Source of the DNA: an uncultured Burkholderiales bacterium
GTDB lineage: Bacteria; Pseudomonadota; Gammaproteobacteria; Burkholderiales; Burkholderiaceae_C
Direction: 5' to 3'
Assembly: GCA_937897495.1 (NCBI GenBank)
Contig: CALCBL010000107.1
Coordinates: 1-9,679, forward strand
Length of the DNA: 9,679 bases
Under the pieces are notes generated by a model. That model made no database searches. It had not been told where the DNA came from and worked only from the letters and a program-made list of their open reading frames with translations. Shown piece after piece: positions 1-6,199 of this stretch. The number at the start of each line of letters is the position of its first letter. Position 1 is the first letter of the stretch. A program made the position numbers and the translations under genes.

Positions 1-563
1 CGGTCTACCGCATCAGCGATGTGGTCATGGGCATCATGGCCAATCCGTTTTATGTCGACATGGGTTACACCAAAGCCGAGGTGGCCAGCGTCACCAAAGT
101 GTATGGTGTGATCATGACACTGTTGGGCGCGTTTGTAGGCGGTGTCATGGCCATGCGCTGGGGGGTGATGCGCATTTTGATGGTAGGTGCCTTGCTCAGT
201 GCCTTGAGCAACCTGTTGTTTGCATGGTTGGCGGGACATGGCCACGATGTGCACGCATTGATTGCGGTTATCTCGGCTGACAACTTGGCCAGTGGCATTG
301 CTTCAGCGGCCTTCATTGCCTACTTGTCCTCTTTGACCAACATCCAATACTCGGCCACACAATATGCCTTGCTCAGCTCCATGATGCTGCTCTTGCCTAA
401 ATTCATTGCCGGCTTCTCGGGAGACTTTGTCAATGCGCATGGCTATGCCGACTTCTTCAATGCCACCGCACTGTTGGGCATGCCTGTGTTAATTTTGGTG
501 GCCCTAGCCTGGCATTTTCAGCCAATCCCTGTAGACCAAGAGGCGGAATTTAACGAGCGCTGA
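1..563 (+). CDS. ampG: AmpG-type muropeptide MFS permease, C-terminal part (5' truncated by window edge)
   Basis: This is the C-terminal end of a PAT/MFS-family permease. The family imports anhydro-muropeptides (GlcNAc-anhMurNAc peptides) across the inner membrane for cell-wall recycling and, in some species, beta-lactamase induction. The reading frame is open from base 3 with no start in view, so the 5' part lies to the left. The first residues, YRISDVVMGIMANPFY, followed by a VTKVYGV stretch, are the conserved AmpG pattern as I recall it. Counting from the valine codon at base 21, hydrophobic helices lie at about residues 27-45, 52-71, 92-105, 115-134 and 148-166. A short charged tail ends in EFNER. 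These fit the last helices of a roughly 12-14-helix carrier. The neighbouring gene converges on it with 5 bases between the stops and no visible hairpin terminator. A different MFS substrate cannot be ruled out from the fragment alone. Confidence 0.85.
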   Translation, partial: VYRISDVVMGIMANPFYVDMGYTKAEVASVTKVYGVIMTLLGAFVGGVMAMRWGVMRILMVGALLSALSNLLFAWLAGHGHDVHALIAVISADNLASGIASAAFIAYLSSLTNIQYSATQYALLSSMMLLLPKFIAGFSGDFVNAHGYADFFNATALLGMPVLILVALAWHFQPIPVDQEAEFNER

Positions 564-568
564 ATGCT

Positions 569-1363
569 TTAAGCGCGGCCCACGTCATTGCTTAGATGGT
601 CTTTGTCATAGTGCAAGGCGGCGTAGCGAAAGAAAGCCTCTAAGGCTACAAACAGGCAATACAAAAAGCCTGCACCCCCACACAAAAATCCCAAGCGAAA
701 AATATACAGTCGCAAGAACATGGCGAGGCCAGAGGCCAAGCCGCGCAGAACACCGCCACTTTTGCCCGCTTGCGCGCGTTTGCTAGCGCCCAACATGACG
801 TATTGCGTGAGTTTTTCTAAACTGCCTCGCACCGTTTCGCGCGAGTGGTGAAGCAGCTTGGCTGCCATCACTTTGCGCGGCGTGGGCATGCCTGCCTGCT
901 CGTTGTGCAAAATGGCTTGCTCGTGTACGGCGCCCACATATTCTTTCAGCATGTCGCGCCTAAAAAGTCGCTCCACTTTGGAGCGAGAGATGTAGTATTT
1001 GAGCTCGTGCCCATACGCCACCATGCGCCACCGAATTTGCCAAACGGCTTTGGCGTTGGACATAACAATGGCTTGAAGTTCTTTTTGAAACGCTGGCGTG
1101 ATGAGCTCGTCTGCATCTAAGAAAAAGATGTAATCGCCGCGGGCATGGGCAATGAGCCGATTGCGTTGCACCGCAAAGCCTTGCCAATCGGGGTATTCAA
1201 AAACATCAGCACCCGATTGATGGCACAAAGCCACGGTGCTGTCGGTGCTTCCGCTGTCGACCACCAAGACCTGATCGGCAAACGCTGCGCTGGCCAAACA
1301 TGCCTCGATGCGGTGGGCCTCGTTTTTGGTCAAGACCGCAATGGTCAGCGTGGGCACCGCCAT
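569..1363 (-). CDS. WaaE-like family 2 glycosyltransferase
   Basis: 264-residue inverting GT2 (GT-A fold) glycosyltransferase, similar to the WaaE/KdtX type that adds a sugar to the lipopolysaccharide core at the cytoplasmic face of the inner membrane. The N-terminus shows the nucleotide-sugar pattern: TIAVLTKNEAHRIEACL at 7-23, then VVDSGSTDST at 34-43. The metal-binding DxD-type motif is FFLDADE at 80-86. The pattern VERLFRR at 130-136 and GAVHEQ at 144-149 is also typical of the family. A hydrophobic stretch at about 211-245 probably attaches the C-terminus to the membrane. The start lies 16 bases after the stop of the upstream zinc-finger gene. No strong ribosome binding site is visible, which suggests translation coupled to the ilvE group. 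The sugar donor and acceptor cannot be told from sequence, so no symbol is given. Confidence 0.85.
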   Translation of the reverse strand: MAVPTLTIAVLTKNEAHRIEACLASAAFADQVLVVDSGSTDSTVALCHQSGADVFEYPDWQGFAVQRNRLIAHARGDYIFFLDADELITPAFQKELQAIVMSNAKAVWQIRWRMVAYGHELKYYISRSKVERLFRRDMLKEYVGAVHEQAILHNEQAGMPTPRKVMAAKLLHHSRETVRGSLEKLTQYVMLGASKRAQAGKSGGVLRGLASGLAMFLRLYIFRLGFLCGGAGFLYCLFVALEAFFRYAALHYDKDHLSNDVGRA

Positions 1364-1379
1364 GAAGGAGTGGGTTGAA

Positions 1380-1583
1380 TCAGTGGCCGTGACCGACTGT
1401 TTCGCCCGCTTTCAGTTGGTACACCGTGCCGCAGTAGGGACACTTGGCATGGCCCTCACGGGCCACGTCCAAGTAAACCTTGGGGTGCGAGTTCCAGACT
1501 TTCATGTCAGCCTTGGGGCTGGGGCAAAAAACACCACCTTGTGGGTTTAAATCTTTGGCCAGAAGTTCAACAGCTTGGCTCAT
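1380..1583 (-). CDS. Small CHCC-type zinc-finger protein
   Basis: 67-residue protein of the zf-CHCC family, the same fold family as the mitochondrial complex I accessory subunit NDUFS6. Counting from the ATG at 1583, the likely zinc ligands are C20, H33 (in HPKVYL), C48 and C51 (in CPYCGTVY). Both the HPKVYL context and the C-x-Y-C-G knuckle match the family as I recall it. A TTG lies two codons upstream at 1589. The ATG at 1583 is preferred because AAGGA at 1592-1596 sits 8 bases before it, against only 2 bases before the TTG. The gene lies 20 bases downstream of ilvE and 16 bases upstream of the glycosyltransferase, in one apparent transcript. The function is not established; a role in metal or Fe-S handling, or in complex I assembly, is only an inference from NDUFS6. 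Confidence 0.85.
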   Translation of the reverse strand: MSQAVELLAKDLNPQGGVFCPSPKADMKVWNSHPKVYLDVAREGHAKCPYCGTVYQLKAGETVGHGH

Positions 1584-1591
1584 GAGCAAGA

Positions 1592-1596
1592 TCCTT
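1592..1596 (-). promoter_or_regulatory. Ribosome binding site deciding the zinc-finger gene start
   Basis: Read on the minus strand this is AAGGA, 8 bases upstream of the ATG at 1583. It overlaps nearly up to the alternative TTG at 1589, which would leave only 2 bases of spacing, so it favours the shorter protein. Confidence 0.6.
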
Positions 1597-1603
1597 CTTT
1601 GAA

Positions 1604-2542
1604 TTAAACGTGCGTCAACCAGTGAGCGTATTTGGGGTTCTTGCCGTTCACGATGTCAAAGAAACCTGTCTGAATTTTTTCAGTGATGGGGCCGCGGCTG
1701 CCGGCACCAATTTCAATGCGGTCAAGTTCGCGAATGGGCGTGACTTCAGCGGCAGTGCCTGTGAAGAAGGCTTCGTCGCAGATGTAAACTTCATCGCGTG
1801 TGATGCGCTTTTGAACAATCTCTAAGCCTAAGTCTTTGGCAATGTGAAACACCGTGTTGCGTGTGATGCCGTTCAAGGCGCCAGCCGACAAATCGGGGGT
1901 GTAGATCACACCGTCTTTGATGACAAAAATGTTTTCGCCAGCACCTTCTGACACGAAGCCGGAGGGGTCGAGCAACAGCGCTTCGTCGTAGCCTTCATCG
2001 ACGGCTTCCATGTTGGCCAAAATGGAGTTGGTGTAGTTGCTCACGGCTTTGGCTTGCGTCATGGTGATGTTGACGTGATGGCGCGTGAAGCTGGAGGTTT
2101 TGACACGAATGCCGCGCTTCAAGCCCTCTTCGCCCAAGTAAGCGCCCCAAGTCCATGCGGCCACCATCAGGTGGATGGTGTTGCCTTTGGGGCTGACACC
2201 CAACTTTTCGGAACCAATCCAAGTCAGAGGGCGGATGTAACCGCTTTCCAAATTGTTTGCTTTCACCACTGCTTTTTGCGCTTCGCTGACTTCTTCTTTG
2301 GTGAAGGGCAACTTCATGCGCAAAATTTTGGCGCTGTTAAAAAGGCGGTCGGTGTGCTCGTGCAAACGGAAAATGGCCGTGCCATTGGGGGTTTTGTAGG
2401 CGCGAACACCTTCAAAGGCGCCGCAGCCGTAGTGCAGGGTGTGGGTTAAGACGTGGATCTTGGCGTCGCGCCATTCGACCATCTTGCCGTCCATCCAAAT
2501 TTTGCCGTCACGGTCTTCCATTGAGGGTGTTGCGGTGCTCAT
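1604..2542 (-). CDS. ilvE: Branched-chain amino acid aminotransferase
   Basis: 312-residue fold-type IV PLP aminotransferase that makes valine, leucine and isoleucine from their 2-oxo acids with glutamate; a cytoplasmic enzyme. The length matches E. coli IlvE (about 309). Expected elements are present in order: DGKMVEWRDAKIHVLTH near 18-34, HYGCGAFEGVRAY at 37-49, and the phosphate-binding HTDRLFNSAKIL at 63-74. The PLP Schiff-base lysine is most likely K165, in TQAKAVSNYTNS. The pyridine-nitrogen-contacting glutamate is E199, in VSEGAGENIF, and the substrate/PLP loop FTGTAAEVTPI follows at 260-270. The ribosome binding site AAAGGA at 2550-2555 is 7 bases from the ATG. It is the first gene of a minus-strand group with the zinc-finger protein and the glycosyltransferase. 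A D-amino-acid transaminase or ADC lyase is unlikely given the full IlvE motif set. Confidence 0.96.
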   Translation of the reverse strand: MSTATPSMEDRDGKIWMDGKMVEWRDAKIHVLTHTLHYGCGAFEGVRAYKTPNGTAIFRLHEHTDRLFNSAKILRMKLPFTKEEVSEAQKAVVKANNLESGYIRPLTWIGSEKLGVSPKGNTIHLMVAAWTWGAYLGEEGLKRGIRVKTSSFTRHHVNITMTQAKAVSNYTNSILANMEAVDEGYDEALLLDPSGFVSEGAGENIFVIKDGVIYTPDLSAGALNGITRNTVFHIAKDLGLEIVQKRITRDEVYICDEAFFTGTAAEVTPIRELDRIEIGAGSRGPITEKIQTGFFDIVNGKNPKYAHWLTHV

Positions 2543-2633
2543 TGTTGTGTCCTTTGTTGCCAGTTTCGCAAAGCGTTTATTTTAAGAGCCTTATCGGCCT
2601 GATTTCCCTGACTGCCCTGACTTTAAGCGGGTC
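2543..2633 (-). promoter_or_regulatory. ilvE upstream region with weak promoter candidate and 9-base-spaced repeats
   Basis: 91-base gap between the small membrane-protein gene and ilvE. On the minus strand a TAAAAT (2579-2584) could serve as a -10 element, about 37 bases from the ilvE start, but no good -35 is seen 16-18 bases before it. On the plus strand CCTGA occurs at 2598, 2607 and 2616, an exact 9-base period; the last two copies extend to CCCTGACT. No convincing Rho-independent terminator for the radA group is visible; the only hairpin (GCC/GGC) is 3 bp. The promoter call is weak. Confidence 0.3.
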
Positions 2634-3056
2634 TTAGGAAGAAGCAGTGGATTCTTCGGTTTCTGCCACTTGGGGCCGAGTCATGTCCCAAGTCTGAAGC
2701 TTGCCAGCTTTGAACGTGCAAATGACAAATGAGTCACCTGAATCGGTCCATTTGAAGATCTCGGGCTGGGCGTTTTCTTCAGACAATCGCACGCCCAAAG
2801 ACTTGGTCATGGCAATGACGTGCATCAGGTTGACACCTTTTTTGAGTTTGGCATTGAGCATGACAGCGCTACTGACATGCCCTACAGGCCTGTTGGAGGC
2901 CCGGCTTAAGACGGTGACCATGCGCGTGAAATGCAACAAAATCCACATGACGACGGCGCCAGTCGACACTGCCACGCCCGGCCATTTGTACTGGTGCCAG
3001 GCACCCGCGACAAAGGCAATCACCCCGATCGGGATCAGTATTCTTGAAAAGTTCAT
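2634..3056 (-). CDS. Conserved-looking small inner-membrane protein downstream of radA, function unknown
   Basis: 140-residue protein. Two hydrophobic segments lie at about residues 5-20 and 27-44, separated by a short loop (HQYKWP), consistent with an N-terminal membrane hairpin. The rest (about 45-140) is a soluble domain with the pattern SAVMLNAKLKKGVNLMHVIAM and then LG.RLSEENAQPEIFKWTDSGDSFVICTF, ending in an acidic Ser/Thr-rich tail. I recognise the type from memory as a protein following radA in Comamonadaceae. I also recall, unverified, that some homologues carry a 'glycerate kinase' label. Nothing here supports kinase activity: there is no nucleotide-binding motif and the protein is far too short. 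The start lies 9 bases after the radA stop without a clear ribosome binding site, which implies coupled translation. Confidence 0.8.
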   Translation of the reverse strand: MNFSRILIPIGVIAFVAGAWHQYKWPGVAVSTGAVVMWILLHFTRMVTVLSRASNRPVGHVSSAVMLNAKLKKGVNLMHVIAMTKSLGVRLSEENAQPEIFKWTDSGDSFVICTFKAGKLQTWDMTRPQVAETEESTASS

Positions 3057-3065
3057 GGCGGGATC

Positions 3066-4451
3066 TTAAAGTCCCCGCACACAGTTCATGGCGTCTTCAA
3101 TGCGGTCAACCGGATAAATGGTGAGGCCTTCAAAGTTTTTGTCGTTCTTTTTGGGCGCGTTGGCTTTGGGCACCACAGCCACCGTAAAACCCAACTTGGC
3201 AGCTTCTTTGAGCCGCTCTTGACCGCGGGGTGCGGGCCGCACTTCGCCCGCCAAGCCGACCTCGCCAAAGGCAATGAAACCCTTGGGCAAAGGCTTGCCA
3301 CGAAGTGATGAAGTGATTGCTAACATTACTGCCAGATCAGCTGCAGGTTCACTGATTCGAACGCCGCCCACCGCATTGACGAACACATCTTGGTCCATGC
3401 AAGCCACCCCTGCGTGCCTGTGCAAGACCGCCAACAACATGGCCAAACGGTCTCTTTCTAGGCCCACAGACAACCTGCGCGGGCTGGGCCCGCCGCTGTC
3501 GACCAGCGCTTGAATTTCGACCAAAAGGGGCCGTGTGCCCTCCAAGGTGACCATGACGCAACTGCCCGCCACAGGCTCTTCGTGTTGCGACAAAAAGATG
3601 GCGCTGGGGTTTGAAACGCCCTTCAGGCCTTTTTCGGTCATGGCAAATACGCCAATCTCGTTGACGGCACCAAAGCGGTTCTTGATGGCCCTGATCAACC
3701 TAAAGCTGCTGTGCGTATCGCCTTCAAAGTACAAGACGGTGTCAACCATGTGCTCCAAAACACGCGGGCCCGCCAAGGCACCTTCTTTGGTGACGTGGCC
3801 CACCAAGACAATGGCGGTGCCGGTCGCTTTGGCGGCGCGCGTGAGGTGGGCAGCACACTCGCGAACTTGCGCCACCGAGCCTGGGGCCGAGGTGAGTTGG
3901 TCGGAGTACACCGTTTGAATGGAGTCAATGACTGCAATGTTGGGTCGCTCGGTTTGCAGGGTGGCCAGTATTTTTTCCAGTTGAATTTCGGCCAAAACCT
4001 GAACCTGGCTGTTGTCTAGGCCAAGGCGTCTGGAGCGCAGCGCCACTTGCGCGCCGCTTTCTTCACCGGTGACGTACAGCGTGTTCATGCCTTTGCGTTG
4101 CAAAGCATCGAGGGCTTGGAGCAGCAGGGTGGATTTGCCGATGCCAGGATCGCCGCCAATTAAAACCACGCCGCCTTCCACCACACCGCCGCCTAAAGCG
4201 CGATCGAGTTCTTCCAAACCAGTGGCGGTGCGATCGATGTCGGTGGCTTCGATGTCGCCCAGCTTGGTGAGCTCGGAGGTTTTGGCCAAGGCCTGAAATT
4301 GGCTGGTGTATCTGTTTTTTGAGCTGCCGCTTGAATCGACGGTGCTTTCAATGAGCGTGTTCCAGGCACCGCACGCGGGGCACTTACCTAACCAGCGAGG
4401 GGTGGTGCCGCCGCAATCGGTGCAAGTGAAAATGCTTTTATCTTTGGCCAT
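3066..4451 (-). CDS. radA: DNA repair protein RadA (Sms)
   Basis: 461-residue RecA-like ATPase/helicase that promotes branch migration of recombination intermediates alongside RecA; the length is normal for the family. The N-terminal C4 zinc finger uses C10, C13, C24 and C27. The Walker A loop GGDPGIGKST is at 99-108 and the Walker B strand IAVIDSIQT at 172-180. The RadA-specific motif KNRFG is at 257-261. The C-terminal Lon-protease-like domain spans about 290-461 and includes GGPSPRRLSVGLERDRLAML at 320-339 and FGEVGLAGEVRP at 395-406. A possible weak ribosome binding site, TTAGG, lies 8 bases before the ATG. The gene sits 47 bases after the flavoprotein gene and 9 bases before the small membrane-protein gene, so the three may share a transcript. 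All key residues appear intact. Confidence 0.97.
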   Translation of the reverse strand: MAKDKSIFTCTDCGGTTPRWLGKCPACGAWNTLIESTVDSSGSSKNRYTSQFQALAKTSELTKLGDIEATDIDRTATGLEELDRALGGGVVEGGVVLIGGDPGIGKSTLLLQALDALQRKGMNTLYVTGEESGAQVALRSRRLGLDNSQVQVLAEIQLEKILATLQTERPNIAVIDSIQTVYSDQLTSAPGSVAQVRECAAHLTRAAKATGTAIVLVGHVTKEGALAGPRVLEHMVDTVLYFEGDTHSSFRLIRAIKNRFGAVNEIGVFAMTEKGLKGVSNPSAIFLSQHEEPVAGSCVMVTLEGTRPLLVEIQALVDSGGPSPRRLSVGLERDRLAMLLAVLHRHAGVACMDQDVFVNAVGGVRISEPAADLAVMLAITSSLRGKPLPKGFIAFGEVGLAGEVRPAPRGQERLKEAAKLGFTVAVVPKANAPKKNDKNFEGLTIYPVDRIEDAMNCVRGL

Positions 4452-4498
4452 GTCGCAAGCCTAACACTGAGCTGTTGCCAAATGAAAAACAAGCCACC

Positions 4499-5575
4499 TT
4501 AAGTCCAGCCTTGCAAGAGTTTGTGAGCGATGTCGGCGGCAGGCAAGGCTTGGCAATCGGATGCGTTTTGGCCAGACCACAAGGGCGAATAGTCGCTCTG
4601 GCCTTTGGCCTCTGCAGCAGCGCGCAAAGGCGCGACGGCCGAAGTGGCCAGTGGAAAGGCGGGGGCCTCTGGGTTGAGGGGACCAAAGTCGCGCATGAAT
4701 TTGTTCACAATGCCGCGAGCGGGCCTGCCACTGAACAGGTTGGTTAAAGCGGTGTGCTTTGCTGCGTCTGACATGAGGGCTTGGCGATGCAATGCGCTGG
4801 TGGTGGCTTCGTGGCTGGTTAAAAAAGCGGTGCCCACTTGAACTGCGTTGGCGCCCAGTGCCTTGGCTGCGCTGACGGCAGCTGCAGTGGAAATACCGCC
4901 CGCCGCAATCACGGGCAACTTCACTGCTTTGCAAATTTGAGGCAGCAGCGCCAAACAGCCCATTTGCGTGCTCAGATCTTCTGAGAGAAACATGCCGCGA
5001 TGGCCGCCCGCTTCGAGGCCTTGGGCAATGACGGCGTCGACGCCCTCTTGTTCCAGCCATTGCGCTTCTTGAACAGTGGTGGCAGAAGACCAAATTTGAA
5101 TGCCCCATGACTTGAGCTGCTGAACCCATTCCGCTTTGGGAAGACCAAAGTGAAAGCTGACCACGGCAGGTTTGAATTGGCCCATCAGCTTCAAACTTTC
5201 TTCGCTGAACGGTGCGCGGCCAGGGCCTGAGCCGACCGACTGAGGATCTATGCCGTGGGCTTGATAAAGCGGCGTGAGTTGCTGGCGCCAAGCAGCTTCT
5301 TTTTCAAGTTGTTCGGTGGGCGGGGTGTGGCAGAAAAAGTTGACGTTCACGGGCAAGCATCCGCCCCACTGAAGGGGGATGTCTGTGAGTGAGGCAATGG
5401 CATCTTCAAATGCGCTGAGTTCAGTTTGCAGTTGCTCGGTTGTGAGCATGGCCGCAGGAATACTGCCCAAGCCGCCCGCCAAGAAGACGGCGGCAGCCAG
5501 CCGGTGGTTTTGAGAACCGGCCATAGGCGCTTGAATCAATCGGATGCTGTGCTTGTCAAAAAAAGATGCGTTCAT
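4499..5575 (-). CDS. Nitronate monooxygenase-like FMN enzyme (2-nitropropane dioxygenase family)
   Basis: 358-residue TIM-barrel FMN enzyme of the nitronate monooxygenase family. Characterised members oxidise alkyl nitronates such as propionate-3-nitronate with O2; others are 2-nitropropane dioxygenase-like proteins of unknown substrate. Counting from the ATG at 5575: QAPMAG at 15-20 and AGGLGSIPAAML at 33-44 are the N-terminal flavin-site motifs. EAGGHRG at 188-194 carries the presumed catalytic histidine H192. The phosphate-binding strands are AAGGIS at 224-229 and VQVGTAFL at 245-252, and FSGRPARGIVN follows at 281-291. The frame is open upstream to 5677, but those 34 residues match nothing in the family and would run through the divergent control region, so the inner start was chosen. 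It is divergent from the hpa operon and precedes radA on its own strand. The true substrate is unknown. Confidence 0.88.
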   Translation of the reverse strand: MNASFFDKHSIRLIQAPMAGSQNHRLAAAVFLAGGLGSIPAAMLTTEQLQTELSAFEDAIASLTDIPLQWGGCLPVNVNFFCHTPPTEQLEKEAAWRQQLTPLYQAHGIDPQSVGSGPGRAPFSEESLKLMGQFKPAVVSFHFGLPKAEWVQQLKSWGIQIWSSATTVQEAQWLEQEGVDAVIAQGLEAGGHRGMFLSEDLSTQMGCLALLPQICKAVKLPVIAAGGISTAAAVSAAKALGANAVQVGTAFLTSHEATTSALHRQALMSDAAKHTALTNLFSGRPARGIVNKFMRDFGPLNPEAPAFPLATSAVAPLRAAAEAKGQSDYSPLWSGQNASDCQALPAADIAHKLLQGWT

Positions 5576-5645
5576 GTCGCAATTATTCACTGGCTTGAAG
5601 CTCACCACATGAGGCGCTAAGACGAAGGTGTTTGAAAAAAGCGGG

Positions 5646-5673
5646 TTTACCCGATTTCCCAGAAGCCTAAAAT
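5646..5673 (+). promoter_or_regulatory. Candidate sigma-70 promoter for hpaR-hpaG1-hpaG2-hpaE-hpaD
   Basis: TTTACC at 5646-5651 (4 of 6 matches to TTGACA) and TAAAAT at 5668-5673 (5 of 6 matches to TATAAT) are separated by 16 bases. Transcription would begin near 5680, inside the palindrome at 5676-5691, leaving a leader of about 25 bases before the hpaR ATG. The position relative to the palindrome is what a repressed promoter would show. The start site is inferred, not seen. Confidence 0.5.
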
Positions 5674-5675
5674 TC

Positions 5676-5691
5676 ATTTAACATGTTAAAT
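5676..5691. promoter_or_regulatory. Perfect 16-bp palindrome, probable HpaR (MarR-family) operator
   Basis: ATTTAACATGTTAAAT is identical to its own reverse complement over all 16 bases. It lies 13 bases before the hpaR start and just after the proposed -10. MarR-family dimers typically bind short AT-rich perfect or near-perfect palindromes of this length, so autoregulation of the hpaR-led operon is likely. That HpaR itself is the binder is inferred from position. Confidence 0.7.
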
Positions 5692-5704
5692 AAATACCAT
5701 TGCC

Positions 5705-6199
5705 ATGAAAACACAAGCTTTCGTCCACCGCAACTTACCTAGGCTGCTGCTTCAAGCACGCGAGGCGGTTATGACGCACACGCGGCCTAGCCTCAGAGAG
5801 CATGGCCTGTCTGATCAGCAATGGCGTGTGTTGCGCGTGTTGGGTGAAAACGCCCACTGCGCCGAAGGTGTGGAAACAGGCCGCGTGGCACGCGAGGCTT
5901 TTTTGTTAGGCCCGAGTTTGACGGGCGTGCTGACTCGGATGGCCAGGGATGGTTTGATTGAGCGCAGTAGTTGCCCGCAAGATGCGCGCAGAACCGTGGT
6001 TCGCGCCACCGCCTTGGGCCTCCGCAAGGTGGCCCAACTGTCAGAGGCCATCGAGGCGCATTACGCCTTTATGGAAAGTGAATTGGGCAAACAGAAATTA
6101 GCCCAGTTGTATCAATTGCTAGACGCAGTGATTCAACTGGAAACTTTGAGTACCGAATTGAATTCAGAAGAGATGGCATCACCATGCAAAACAATTTGA
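5705..6199 (+). CDS. hpaR: HpaR, MarR-family repressor of homoprotocatechuate degradation
   Basis: 164-residue MarR-family winged-helix regulator of the HpaR type. The family represses homoprotocatechuate meta-pathway genes and is released by pathway substrates. The N-terminal dimerisation helix contains NLPRLLLQAREAVM at 10-23, a pattern typical of HpaR. The core follows: LSDQQWRVLRVLGE at 35-48, recognition helix region LGPSLTGVLTRMARDGLI at 68-85, and the wing with PQDARRTVVR at 91-100. The C-terminal helices at about 107-150 complete the dimer interface. It is the first gene of the operon, and its last 16 bases overlap hpaG1. No strong ribosome binding site is visible before the ATG, so expression may be low. 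The 16-bp palindrome 13 bases upstream suggests autorepression. Confidence 0.9.
   Translation: MKTQAFVHRNLPRLLLQAREAVMTHTRPSLREHGLSDQQWRVLRVLGENAHCAEGVETGRVAREAFLLGPSLTGVLTRMARDGLIERSSCPQDARRTVVRATALGLRKVAQLSEAIEAHYAFMESELGKQKLAQLYQLLDAVIQLETLSTELNSEEMASPCKTI

Larger units (their letters stand above)
5576..5704. promoter_or_regulatory. Divergent control region between the flavoprotein gene and hpaR
   Basis: 129-base non-coding region between two divergent starts. The half nearer hpaR is AT-rich and holds the hpaR promoter and the operator palindrome. A second, weaker inverted repeat, CGGGT-TT-ACCCG, lies at 5642-5653 and overlaps the proposed -35. On the flavoprotein side I see an AATAAT about 10 bases before that start but no matching -35, so its promoter is not assigned. 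Confidence 0.6.

Noticed and set aside
564..568. Possible shared terminator between ampG and the glycosyltransferase
   Set aside because: Only 5 bases separate the stops, and I found no stem followed by a T-run on either strand around them.
2054..2449. 131-residue plus-strand open frame opposite ilvE
   Set aside because: Antisense to an intact ilvE frame containing all catalytic residues; no domain seen.
4461..5291. 276-residue open frame on the minus strand in a different frame from the flavoprotein
   Set aside because: It lies wholly within the well-supported flavoprotein gene apart from its last bases, is rich in Arg, Ser and His as expected for an off-frame read, and shows no domain.
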